Positions 42,476-53,976 of a stretch of DNA of 64,000 nt are shown piece by piece (the first letter of the stretch is position 1; each line of letters opens with the position of its first letter). The notes under the pieces are model-generated. The model was not told the DNA's origin. It saw only the letters and a program-made list of their open reading frames with translations, and did no database searches. The stretch lies in the NCBI RefSeq assembly GCF_949628215.1, contig NC_134276.1:102117799-102181798 (forward strand), in the 5' to 3' direction. Position numbers and translations under genes: made by a program. This DNA is from Phalacrocorax aristotelis. Its lineage: Eukaryota; Chordata; Aves; Suliformes; Phalacrocoracidae.

Positions 42476-45400
42476 TGTTGGATAGGGAGTGCCTCAGGGG
42501 CACCGTGTCTGCTGTGGCCGGGTAAGGTGCCCGGTGGATGGGGCTCGGCTGCGAGCCCTGCTGCCTCAGCCCTTCCTCACTGATCCGGAGGACTCAAAGC
42601 TTTGTACAACCGGAGACTTGTCTAGCCTGGGTGTTAGCAGAGCCCCGCATCCATTGGTGAGACTTTTCCCCAAGCCTGGTAGCCACTAACCCCTACAGCT
42701 TCTCACTCCTTCTCTGCACAGCCTTATGATCAGCTGGGCTGGAAGATGCGGGGGGTTGGGGTTTATGATGTCTTCTTAGGCCGCCCTTTCAAAGGGTTGT
42801 CACCCTCCACCAGGAGCTGCAGCATGATGGCCCCTCGGAGCAACAAGACACTGGAATTAAACAAATATGAGTAATTGTCAAGCATTAAATCTAACAGTAC
42901 CTGAAGGGTGACCCCCCTCCCCCAACAGGGCTCTGCTATTTGACAGGAATCTGAAAGCTGTCTGATACACTGTTAAATCAATAAACAGAGAGGGGAGCGT
43001 TGGCAAAATTTGCCTGGTGTCTGTGAGCTTACCAGATAGTTTCTCAGTTCACATGATGCTGGCTTGCTGGGTCTAAATTGGGAAGGTCATTATATGAAGT
43101 ACTAACTAGGTGCCAGGCTTGAGGGGAACACTGTAGGCAGGAAGGCAAAAGGCCTCAGCCATGCACTGGGTCTCACAGTAGAGCACAGCCCTTCAGCTCA
43201 ACAAGGCTGCAACCAGGCACTACCAGGAGGAATGAATATACGTTGGCGGTAACTGTAGGAAGGACAACAACAGGCTTTTCCCTCTTGACAGAAGGGAAAT
43301 TTTTAAAAGTCGCTGACCTTGCCTGCAAGACATTTTCGCCTTCTGTGTTCATTGCTGCTGGATGAGATTTTCAAAGCCGCGCCAAGGGTGTATGTAGCTA
43401 TGCATCTCCAGTGAAAATGAATGGAATACATCCATCTGGCACTTCTTTCCAAGTTCTAGCCACGGATCGTTTCCTCGCTTCTTCAGCTTCAGTCCCGTGG
43501 CCCACTCTGCCACCGCGTGGGGGACTTGAGCAGTACGGCTCAAGGGAAAGATGGCCTGGAGCAGCCTGAAACATGGCGTTGCAAGAAGTAGGGAAAGCAA
43601 AATCCAGTGAAGAAAAGGCTCAGGCATACAGCTGAGATGAGATGGATTATTTTAAAGCTTCTGACAACTGCAGATCTCTATAATCTTCAAGAAAAAAGCT
43701 TCTGAACTTAGTTTTCTTGTAAAAGGCTTCTCTCATTAACTAAATCCACACCTGGCAGGAGGGTAAACTGTATTGTATCTCTGGGCTTGGGCCTTGTAAT
43801 TATGGCCCAATTAGAGAGAAATCCTGATGCTTCCAGGCAGATGGGCTAGCTGCAAATGCACTGATCAGACAACCAGACAGATCCATAAATGCTTATGGGG
43901 AATAAATTTCAAGAAGTCTTGATCAAAACTGTCAAGAGCCATAAATGCATCCAGATGGGAAATAGCTCAGAAGATCTTCCCATTGCCACATCAGAGACCT
44001 GGAAGCTTGGAAAATGTTGGAAGTTGACTGTAATATGAGGCTAATAGGCTGCGTTGTCTGCAGTATTGTTATGGCTGTAATCTCAGCAATGCATCAGGCG
44101 CCCTGGCTGGCTGATAGGAAGACTTCGACGCCTGAGGCTGGCCCATTCCTACTCCTTCAACAATATGCAGAATATTAGCATTCATTGCTTGCCTTCCATT
44201 CTTTGACATCCAGACTTTTGGAGTGCCAAATACTTTGTCATCCTGGATCTGCGAGACGGCTTGAGCCCCATGACAGCATGTTTCCAGCCACATCTGGTGA
44301 GCTGTCCCTGAGATTTATGGCTTTTTTCAGTAGAATCCAAACTGATCCAGAAATCATAAGAAGGTACCAGATAGTTCAGATGTGTTTCTCTGCTTTATTG
44401 ATATTGTATCATCTGCATGTTTGGTTTCACTTCAAAAGTAAATGAGTTACCACTTCTCTGTGACTATAGCAGGTATCAGAGGTTCACTGGAGTATTCCTC
44501 TGGGCAAAACCAGGACCTGTAAATGGCAGGTGGTTTTCACAAACAGTCTGGCAAGCAGTCTTTTTGATAAAACTTTGGCCTGGACCTGAACATATCCCAT
44601 ATCCCATATCCCATTCTACAGGTTCAGACACAGAGGCTGCATTTTATCTCTAAGAAAGAGGCTGATCAAAGGAGAGACTCTGTGACAATATTTATTTCTG
44701 ATGAGCATTCACAAAGGAAGAGCAGATTATTTTGCTGATCAAAATGAGAAATTCTGATTTTGATACTGCCAGACACTAACAGGCTTGAGTGTCCCTGCCT
44801 AACCGCCCCTGGGCCTGCCCCCACTCTTGCCCACGGGCCAGGAGCCCCATTTCAGTACTGGCCTGGGCTCCCAGTCCTGCCTCAGCTGTGCCTGTAGGTG
44901 TGCTCTTCTGTAGGGCTGCTCCTGGCCATGCATGGGTCCTGGCCCTGCCTCACTCCCTCGCTGTGTAGGAGGCTGTCGACGGACCCTGCTACCAGCCCCT
45001 GGCTCTGCCCACTGCCTTCAGACCCTGCAGGGCGGTGCATGTCAGTGAAGGCACTGCTTGCAATGGGGTCACCCTTTTCTCTTGGCTCCACAGTCCTTGG
45101 GGATCATCTGGCCCTTGCTGCTCCCTGACAGGTACCTTGAATAACAAAAATAGCAACTAGTAATTCTGCAGAAAGGTCAAGGGCTCACCAGATGTGGAAG
45201 TTAAACTGTTCATGACTTGGCCAGGCCTTCTGAGGCAGAGTAATAATACTGAGTGAGGGAAGCTGCTACTGCTGTTGACCAGGTTCTTCTCTGGAACTTG
45301 CTTGTGTCTGGAGTCATCAAGCATTTTCTCTCCTAAGGGTTAAAATTCAATGTAATATAAGATTTATTAAATCCTGAAGAAGTTAATAAAGCTACACAGT

Positions 45401-48400
45401 GAGAATCATAACATTGTAATGAAAGAAGGTTGTGATCTTAATACAACATGGTTTTGGCAGGTTAGAGTAGGAAATGTAGATATACTCAAGTATCCCAAAT
45501 TACATGTTTATATTTATGTAGTGTGGTGAAAAGACCCATGAGGTTAGCCTGTAGTACGCAGAGGAACCTAAAAGTAAAGCAAGCCCTCTGAGGTCTTCCC
45601 ACCCAGTTTCCTAAGATCCTTGCTGTTTGGTCTGAAGGTGCATGCTCAGAGCTAGCCATCAGTGTTGTTCCTGATAAACATTGCACTAAGGAAAGGCAGG
45701 ACCTAATATTTCTGTTGCTGGGTGACCTCCAGGGTGTCTACAGAGGAAATTTTAAAAACCTTCAGGGCTTCTTACTGAAGCCTTTATACCTCTTGTCTGA
45801 AACCCTGGTACAGACCTAATCCTCCAAAGGAGTGTGCTGGTACCCTGCCAGCCAGTACCATAAGGCAGACCACATTTCTTTTGGTAGCATTGAGCTGGGA
45901 TGCTGTGCTTCATTGGCATGCTTAACTTTTAACCCTAACCAGTTCCAAATGTAGATGTAATCTGACTAATTGTGGGTGCATGAAAGTAAGCGTGTGTTCT
46001 TTGGCTTGGTCCAGGCCTTGAAAAAGAAGCTGTACAGTAAGGTATAAAACAAGTGCATTTTCTCAATTCCACATGTTTTCACAGGAGAATATATATATTT
46101 TAATGGTAGAAAAAAAATAACAAGCAAAGATTTACATACGTACTGCATGCTGAAATTGCTTCTCTCTTTCACTTAGATGTGCCTGTCTTCAACATATAGT
46201 AAACTAGGTTTCTCAGAATTGTTAATGCATTTATTTTCATTGCTGTCCTGGGAAGAAGATACACATGAACCATAATTTTAAGCGATGTGAGTTCAGACAG
46301 CTGTGTAATAACTAGGAGCAACTCTTACTGCTGGCCAGAGCCATACAAGATGCAGGCCTGGGCAGCTTCCTCTTCAGGAGGCTCCAAAAGTGCTGAGGTT
46401 TCTACATGGAAATGCTGCTGACCTGAGCTATCCGCCCAGCAGCAAAAATAGTCCCTGGCTGTACAGTCCTGTTTGCAGATGTGTTGTCAGGAGGTTTTTT
46501 TTCTCTTTGACAATTGTCAGTCTTGCTTTAACAAGCGGCCTAAAAGAGAGAGCAGTGGTCTCACCGCTCCAAGGAAATGCAAAAAATTAAAAAGCACTTC
46601 ATTGACTTCTGGTAGAGAAGAGGGGAGATAAATGAAAGGAACCGATGGGCTGGCCTGAGACATGTTTACTTTGCACATATTACTTTAATATGTTTGGGAG
46701 GCATTTCTGGTAAAAAAAGGAGCATAATTAAGCAGAGGAATGTTTGTAATTCTAACCAAGGATAGAAGTCTGGGCCAAGGAGCTATACTCCAGTGTCCCT
46801 GGGGTGAGTTGGTCACCCTCACCAGGGCAATAGCATCCAGAACTGGAATGCAAACATTTTATAGCCTCAAAAAAATAAAGCAACAAACCAAAACCAAAAT
46901 GGCAGAGAGGCAAAAGAAAAAAAAAAAGGCTTTGATTAAAAGTTTTCTTTAAAGGGTAAAATGGGGCAGAATCTGTTTAGAAGTGTTCTCCAAAGTGAGA
47001 GACAAGAATGGGGTGAAGGGTTTTCTGAATGCACAGGGATGTGGGTAATCTGGGACGTTGCATGCAGCTGAAGAGCTGGAAAAATGGAAATTGTCTCCAG
47101 TGTTAGCTTGGAGAGTGAGGACTGGTGAGTGGGAATGTTAAGGGAGCCCACAGCCTGAATCAGACGTTGCTGCTCAGCAAGATTTGACCAACCCAAGCTG
47201 GAAGTGGGGTGTTGCTGCAGGAGGTAGGGAAACAACTGAGAGCTGAGCTTACCAGCTTCCCCAAAACAGACAACTGTCAAATAGTACCGGCAGTTAAATA
47301 TTGTCTGCTGTGCTGTTTATGTACCTTTCTTCTTCTTCCATTAATAAAACATTGTTTATTAAGTCAACTGAGTCATGTTTGCAAGTGAAGAAAATTAGCT
47401 TGCTAAGAACTAGAAAGTTTAGTTGTAATTTTCCCAAGCTTCTGGATGGGCACCTGGGTTTAGACGTGACCCCTAGGATTTTAACTCAGCCCTTGTTGCC
47501 AGTCAAGTCCTGAAAGAAGGGTTATACAAGTAAATTAAGTTTATCAAGCCCTTCCCTGCCCAAGGCCTCAAACAGCAGCTTCAGCCTCTTTTTTACATCC
47601 AGGCTATGTGGGAGGCTGTCAAAACAATTCACTAGTCTCTTTCTTGTGGTTTCCTTAGCCAAAAGCACAGCAAAAATCTGTCCATACTTAGCTCTGACTG
47701 CTTGCCCAAGCTTTGGTTTCAAGAAACTGCCAACAAACAGGAGGCAGAGTCATGCTGAAACGTCAGCTTACCTGAGACCAGCCACCAACAAAAGGATGAC
47801 AAAATAGCCATGGAAATCATTTGGAGAAACGCAGGGCCAGATAAGGTACTATTTCCTCACTACAAATGTATTTTGGGTGAGGAGGTGTTGGACTGAGGGA
47901 GTTCTTCAGAATGAAACTACCAGGTGTCCTCCTCAGGGAATGTTAGGTCAAGTGCATCATTTCAGGATGGCTTAGTATTTTCTCTTTCAGTAAAAAGACC
48001 AGTCCTCTCCCCCAGCAATGCACTTGCAATACATTTTACATGTGCTGGGAAAACAAAACAAAACAAAACAAAATGAAACAAACGATTCTGTGGGGAAGGT
48101 GTGGGAGAAGAGAGCTGCTCTTTGTTCCCAGAACTGCTCTCAGCCCTTTTGCTGTGCTTGGGGAGCCTCACTTGGAGTCTAGGCTCTCTTCCCTGAGCCT
48201 CAGCAACACTTTCCCTGCAGGAAAGCTGTGGTTTGTGAAGCAGAGAGGCCCCATGCGTCAGTGGGGGAACCCTTTAAGTGTGCATATGGAGTCAGCTACG
48301 TACCACTTTGTGGTGGGCAGTGCAGCCCTGTGCCAGCACCAAAAGGCACCCTTTTGCTCAGTCAAATGTCAGTGCTCACTCCAAGCAGCTGCTCTCTCCC

Positions 48401-49090
48401 CAGTGTGGTTCTGGGATTCTTTCCCACATGCTGCACTGCCTGGACGTTGGGGAAGTACAGCCCAGGGTGTCCTGTGAATTTCAGCTACCATTCTGCTACT
48501 GAGAATGTCCCTTGGAGCCTTTCCTCCAGTGCCAAACGTTTCTGACACACGGGAGGAAAGCTCTTGGCTACCACTCCCTGCAAGCTGAGGCAAGCTCTTG
48601 AACCAGTGGTATATCACTCCCATTCCACCTTTGGCTGCCAGCAGTTGAGTGATTTAGCCCTGCATCTGACAGATTCATCCAGGCTGGTTTCCCCCATCTC
48701 ACATTTTTATTTAGTCCCCAGGAGCACATGACGGAGTTTGGAGGCTTTGCTGTTTATTCAGTTCCTCACTGTTTGCTGTGCTGACAGCTGGCGTCACTGC
48801 CGTGTTTGAAATCTTGGCTCCTGAAGTAGTAGCCCCATTTCTTCTCTGCGCCTTGACGATGTGAATCCAGGAGGTTGCCTCTGTGCTGCTGTTAGCAGTG
48901 ACTGTGCTCGATCCCAAAGTTTGCATTCATGTTTGACATTCTCCTGTTCAAGCAGTGATAGCACTCAGTTAATGTGTTTGCTTGGGCAGAGAAAGGGCTT
49001 CTGACGTTGGTGACTCTATTATTAGAGTGGCACAAAGCAAACCACAGAAAACAGAAAAAGACGCATCACCAAATGTCAAAACGCAGATCG
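42476..49090. other. intergenic region without recognised gene
   Basis: Mostly unique sequence. It holds a GC-rich patch at 44.78-45.13 kb, three tandem copies of an 'atatccc'-type unit near 44587-44613 and an AAAC microsatellite (48050-48084). No open frame resembles a known protein. Confidence 0.55.
48050..48084 (+). repeat. (AAAC)n microsatellite
   Basis: About eight AAAAC/AAAC units, slightly interrupted at the end by AAATG. Confidence 0.9.
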
Positions 49091-49100
49091 CTAAAGTGAA

Positions 49101-49182
49101 ATTGGATGTGGAATTTGTTCTGTGAATAATGGAGAACGGCCAAGGATTTATAAGGCAGGAGATGGGATGCTTTGTTCAACCA
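49101..49182 (+). promoter_or_regulatory. candidate CCAAT/TATA promoter of a predicted gene
   Basis: ATTGG (inverted CCAAT, 49101-49105) lies 44 bases upstream of a TATA-like TTTATAAGG (49147-49155). That would place transcription initiation near 49178-49185. The predicted 5' UTR is then about 80 bases and holds one tiny upstream frame (ATG at 49197, stop four codons later). The spacing is canonical for a TATA promoter. No experimental support is available. Confidence 0.35.
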
Positions 49183-49262
49183 GAGAGAAATTGTGCATGA
49201 AGAAGTTTTGACAAGCTTTGTAGATAGAGGCTTCAGCACCCAGAAGATCCTGTTTCACCACA

Positions 49263-49368
49263 ATGGCAACCAACATGTTGGCTAATATTCTTATCACTGC
49301 AGTTATTTCAAATGGTTTTCTGGCAGCTGCTTCTCCAGTTGTGCCTGCAAAGCCACAGCATCCAACAG
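49263..49368 (+). CDS. candidate exon 1 of an unrecognised small secreted-protein gene
   Basis: The ATG at 49263 has a strong Kozak context (A at -3, G at +4). It opens 35 codons ending in CCAACAG|GTAGGG, leaving one base for the next exon (phase 1). The encoded segment begins MATNMLANILITAV and is hydrophobic through about residue 22, then small residues AAAS precede a Pro-rich stretch. That is a plausible signal peptide with cleavage around residues 22-24, although its n-region lacks a basic residue. A phase-1 intron just after the signal peptide is common in hormone and cytokine genes. I do not recognise a family. The alternative is chance open sequence. Confidence 0.38.
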
Positions 49369-49394
49369 GTAGGGTTTGCTTTAGTGCAGGATCA

Positions 49395-49440
49395 CAGTGC
49401 TGTCCTGTGGTATGTTGCAGTGCTGTCCTGTGGTATGTCT
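49395..49440 (+). repeat. two 23-bp tandem copies
   Basis: Units at 49395-49417 and 49418-49440 share 'cagtgctgtcctgtggtatg' and differ only near their ends. They lie just inside the first intron of the candidate gene. Confidence 0.9.
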
Positions 49441-49970
49441 CAGTAGGATACCAGGATATCATGGGTGTAATTGCTAAGTGGGCTAGTTGGAACACAAGTT
49501 GACAGAGGTAAGGAAAAAGAATGAAAAGAAGATTTTTTGTATTATGGGAGGGATTACTAAGATACAAAGCAAGATAGTCTCAGGTAGAGTAACTCTCAGC
49601 TCCACTGAGGAAACTCGCTTGCTAAAAATGTTGCATTCCTTTTAGTAAGTCCTTTTTATTGTTTAATATTTTTCTTTTAAATTAAATAATGCAATTATTT
49701 ATTATGCTTTAATAATATAATTATCTACTTCTATTTATTGTTAATTATTTAATAATTCATTACTATTTTATGTATTAAAGCCATGTACTTCACAGCAAAC
49801 TATCATTGAGCTGAACTGCACTAGAGATCTGCATTTTCAGTAAATGCAAGGCTACCTTTATGAGATTAACATATCTAAGAACAAAAATTAGGTGTGAATC
49901 CAGTCAAACTGTAGATAGAGTTTTACACATGACACTGAAGATTGTAACACTTTTATTTCCCCCAACCAAG

Positions 49971-50102
49971 CTCAGAGGCAGATGTCACTGGAGATCCCTA
50001 TAGCAGATCAACAAGAAAGGATCCTGAAATTTTTGTCATTGTTTGATGAAGCACTAAAAGGTGCCATTCCCCTAGCAGACCCTAAAATCAGTGGAATCAA
50101 AG
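49971..50102 (+). CDS. candidate exon 2 (132 nt, phase 1-1)
   Basis: A pyrimidine-rich tract and CAACCAAG precede 49971, and AATCAAAG|GTAACTG ends the block at 50102. Joined in phase to exon 1 it encodes 44 residues, roughly 36-79. This includes an amphipathic, probably helical stretch IADQQERILKFLSLFDEALK, then a GAIPLADPKISGIK tail. Composition and codon variety look protein-like rather than random, and length and phase are symmetric. An internal weak donor at 50061 is disfavoured. No homologue is recognised. Confidence 0.4.
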
Positions 50103-50831
50103 GTAACTGCCAAAAAGTAATTTGTCTGCAAACCTGCAAATCCTCTAATGGCTTTGCAGAGACAAGGTGTTGTATACAGCTGATTCTGTGTATGCCTTTT
50201 TTCTTTGAAGTATGTAAGAGTTGGGTAACAAAAACCGCTAGGTACCTTTTTTGAATGGGCCAAGGTTCTTCCTTATTTCCTTGAATGTTGTTTTTAAATG
50301 TGGGTTTTTTTAAGGAAGGGGTACCTGCATGTTTGTGTGTTATAGGAAGATTTTTTGGGAAGGAAAGGTGAAATGAGAACATTGTCTCCACTAAAAGACC
50401 TCGTAGGCATGCATGTTTTCAGAGTGTTGGAGATATTTGTCTATGACAAAATCCAAAAATGGAGAGGAGAGCAAGTTGTGAAAAAGCTTACTGCAAGGAA
50501 CATGTCATTTCAAATGTTTTGGAGTATTTTAAGGGTACCTCATTGATTAATGTTGGTTTTGTACGTTTTACTTCTAGTACAACTTGCCATGTCACTCAGC
50601 ATCAGTGACATAGCATGAGTCAAATACTGGAGAGATAATGATCATACCTGCAGGGCAGAGGTCATGGTTCAGTACAACTGGAAGCAAAAACACACCCAGG
50701 GAGGTGGTGGGGTTTAAACAAGAAACAAACACACAAGCCACAGAATTTCCATTGACTTTTATTTGGACCAGTGATCTTTTGCTTTTAAATCTTAGAAGAG
50801 GCTAAATAATTTCTTTTACTAACACTTGTAG

Positions 50832-50852
50832 GTCACATTCCAGCTTCAAAAG
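50832..50852 (+). CDS. candidate microexon (21 nt, phase 1-1)
   Basis: It is bounded by a T-rich tract plus TTGTAG and by AAAAG|GTAAATG. It adds seven residues (GHIPASK-type) in frame and could be skipped without changing phase. So short a block is weak evidence alone; it is listed because both splice sites are good and the phase fits both neighbours. Confidence 0.22.
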
Positions 50853-53524
50853 GTAAATGCTATATAACCTGATTCACGTACACCATAGTATCATGTTATA
50901 AACGAGAGCTTCCTTACTAGATTCTGGTGTGTCAGGTATCCCATCTGCCTGGTTAAACAAGGGTCTCACTTCAGACATAAACTTAGTGTAGGTTCAATAT
51001 TTGTCCATAGCCCTCTCGTAAAACTTTTCCACAAAGTAACAGGGAATCCATTTTAACTTAATGAGAGCTGAAAGTGTGCAAATGGAAACAAAGAACAGGA
51101 TTTATGCGTGCAGTTGATGTTAAACTTGTGACTAACTGGACATGTTTAAATAAAGAACGTAAGCCTGTGAGCACTGAACGCTGTTCCAAGTCATGGCGTG
51201 AACATGCTGCTGTGAGAACCAGCATTAAATTTGAGTAGTCCATAAACAATACAAATTCTGTGCAACAAAACCACCCAACTAAACCCAAACCAAGAAAGAG
51301 AGAGATTTGCAGCTTTCTCAGGGCAAATTTAGTGGATGTCTCAGCACAAGAGACTTTCATCTGAATTTTATGCCTTGTCTGTAGGCATCTAAAAAGCCCC
51401 ACTGCTCTGCAGTCAGCCAAATTAGACTGTGGTGATCCTTGTCACTGCTAGAGCTGCCACAGTGCCTAGTAGTGTTTTTGAACAGAGGTATTTATCGTGA
51501 GTGGGCAATTCAGGCTGAATCAATCTGGGTTTATGCTTGTGTGACCTATTTCTGTGCAAAGACAATTTTGAAGATCCCATCAGAGCACAGAACTGCATTC
51601 CTGGAGACTCAAGACCATCATGTGTATCTTGAAAGGCAGCTTTTGCATAAGTGGAAAAAATGGATGAGGTTTTACAGTGGCAAAGCAACTGCTTCAGCAC
51701 AGAAGAATACAGTTACCCTCCACCCCCATCTCTATTTTCAGTTAATTGCCCTCTGATTTAGTATTTGCTTTGGAGTATACTGTGGGCAGTTTTCTGTCAG
51801 GTGCATCTATATTGTTTCAAAAGTTGCATTTTAAGCAATATTGTTTGTGGAGTTGGACCATCATATCCTCACTGCACACACTGTTTACACCCACATGATG
51901 TACTCATAAGTAAATAGTGAATACACTCCACTGTCTAGTGAAGTTGAGACATTGGATATATACTATTAGATTATTTGCTTCCTGTTCCCAGCTTTTGTCC
52001 CCTTTGAGTTATCTTCAGGGAAAGGGAAGTTCTAACTGTTTTCTAAACTGGATTTTTTTGTCTCCTCAAGGATTCCTTGTGGATTTGTCTAAAATGCTCT
52101 CATTAAACTAACTTTGGGGTAGAAACAAGCATCTTGTTCAAAATTGTGCAGCTTCTGTAAAGCCTGGAGCACACCAAAACAGGGAGCACTACCTGAAACT
52201 GCTGTGTGAAAGTAACTCAGCAGGTGCTTCATGGCACTGGGGCTGAATATTCTTCTCTCTCAGTGCCTTTGGAATTTGAAACTGCAAACATATCAAGCAT
52301 GTGTTGGATCTGGAAATCTCATCACTCTCCTAGACACACACATATAGCATGAACCGCTGAGGTTTCCAAGTCTGAGCTCTCTTCATGCAGCCAGCAACAA
52401 GTAGATACATTCCGCAAGTGCTTACACTGGGTTTGCTAGACATTTATTCTAGCAAACATTTTTTTAGCCTCTGCCTGTCATTGAAGGTGTTGTCTTTTGT
52501 GCCTTTGTGCATAACATTGTGTCTAGATGACTGTGACATCTCTTAAGAGGGGGTTGAAGGCTCTAAACATAAATTTGCCTCTGTATGTCTGATTTGGTGT
52601 TCTTCAGTCTTTTGTGGTCTGCTGCCTATCTTGCTGGTTCTGGCTGAAAGTGGCAAGGCAGCGTTCATCCACAACACTGGCTAATGCAGACTTGGATGCC
52701 TATGCTTCTCTGTGCAGAGCAGGAGTAGGGATACATTCACACAACACACACCTGACACCGCTCTTCTCAGGTCCACTGTCTGCAAGCAGAGGCGTTGACC
52801 AAGAGCCTCAAATATACGTATGCTCTTCAGTGCCTTTCTCCTGGCTGCCCTGTTGCCTACTGAGCCTGAGTTAGGGCTCAGGCTCCTACTAATGCCTTCA
52901 AAAAGTTACATGCTTGGAAATTTACCTGAGCAGGGAGCTACCTTCATAAACAATAACGGAAATACAGAGCAAGGGCCTCAGACTGAAAATAAGCCCTCTG
53001 TGATGGTGTCTCAGACCAGTGAGAGCCCCAGACTCAAACTGTAACACCTTATCTGTAGTTAGGCACTTACAGACCTGGTGTTCCTGTTGCTTGAAAATTT
53101 GCACAGGGACTTTTACTGCTTGTGTGTAGCAGTAGCTAGTGGTTTGAGCACTTGTTCAAGAATAGAGTTTTCAGGGTCAAATCTGTCTCCTATCTGAGCC
53201 ACAATGGTGGTGTGAATCTCCAAAAAACATCCAGTCACCAAGACCTCTGTCAGTCTGAACCTTCATACAAGTAGTAAAATGTTCATTGTGCTGTAAAGAA
53301 GTCAAAGCAGCCACCTATCCACTTAAGAAAGTCTCAACAACTCAGTTGTTCATACTCTAATCAGGGGCAGAAGCCATGCTGGAGGTGAAGCTGCCCTTTG
53401 ACGGACACAGTGTAACACTACATTTATGGAAAGCCAAGCTGTGGGAAGAGCCAGCTCTGCTGATTTTCTGCATGGATGCATCTTGTTAAATGACGGATCA
53501 CTCTGAAGTGTGCAGGAAGCAGAA

Positions 53525-53603
53525 CCATCATCTAACTGTGCTTCTAACTGTGTTCCCTTCATCATCCCTTCCCATCATCTAACACAGCTTCTAACTGTGT
53601 TCC
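53525..53603 (+). repeat. 32-bp direct repeat, 47-bp period, before a candidate splice acceptor
   Basis: Copies at 53525-53556 and 53572-53603 differ at only about four central bases. The second copy runs into the pyrimidine tract of the acceptor at 53618. The duplication may have supplied or altered that acceptor region. Confidence 0.88.
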
Positions 53604-53618
53604 GTTTTTGCATTTCAG

Positions 53619-53653
53619 CTTACACCAGGACGTATGGAAAGAAAGTTGAAACG
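53619..53653 (+). CDS. candidate exon 4 with Tyr-Gly-Lys-Lys motif
   Basis: It has a strong acceptor (gtttttgcatttcag) and the donor ACG|GTGAGA, and is 35 nt, phase 1 in and 0 out. It encodes AYTRTYGKKVET (residues 87-98 with the microexon). Tyr-Gly-Lys-Lys is the form of a prohormone cleavage site with C-terminal amidation: the Gly donates the amide and Lys-Lys is the convertase site. NPY- and amylin-type precursors use a similar Tyr-Gly-Lys-Arg. No upstream dibasic site is seen, so the N-terminus of any mature peptide is unclear. Confidence 0.32.
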
Positions 53654-53838
53654 GTGAGAACAGGCAGCTCTGTTTTCTCTTATTTGTTACTCTAGTTGTT
53701 GTCTAATACCCATATAGCTCTCATCAATATTCAGTAAAGTAAGCAATGCTCTGTTTGGTGTCTCCTGGGCTGCTGGTATTTTTGGTTTCTGGAGGCTGCC
53801 TCACTGACACTGTCCTACATTTGTACTGTTTTGGACAG

Positions 53839-53976
53839 GAAGGTGTAAATGAAGGTCCGTCTGATTCTCCATCTGAACTGAGCAAGGACCTCCTGGAAAT
53901 AAGTCCTTTACATGGGAAGAACTTCTGGAAGCCTTCACTGCTGACCTCCTGGAAAATTAAGAGAGGTGGGACTTAA
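53839..53976 (+). CDS. candidate terminal exon (stop at 53974)
   Basis: The acceptor ttttggacag ends at 53838. The frame stays open for 45 codons and ends TAA at 53974-53976. The encoded tail is acidic/Ser-rich (EGVNEGPSDSPSELSKDLLE) and then basic-aromatic (GKNFWKPSLLTSWKIKRGGT), with a Lys-Ile-Lys-Arg site three residues from the end. Added to the other blocks the coding length is 432 nt, exactly 143 residues plus stop, with no cysteine. No nearby AATAAA was seen, which weakens the case. A weak donor at AGAGAG|GTGGGA might extend the gene. Confidence 0.36.
   Translation, partial: EGVNEGPSDSPSELSKDLLEISPLHGKNFWKPSLLTSWKIKRGGT

Noticed and set aside
41949..42503. 184-codon minus-strand open frame over the CpG island
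   Set aside because: Pro/Arg/Ala/Gly-rich composition simply follows the base content, and open frames occur on both strands at once.
53839..53976. Resemblance of the predicted KNFWK segment to somatostatin
   Set aside because: Only five residues are similar, the flanking cysteines are absent, and the exon layout differs; treated as coincidence.
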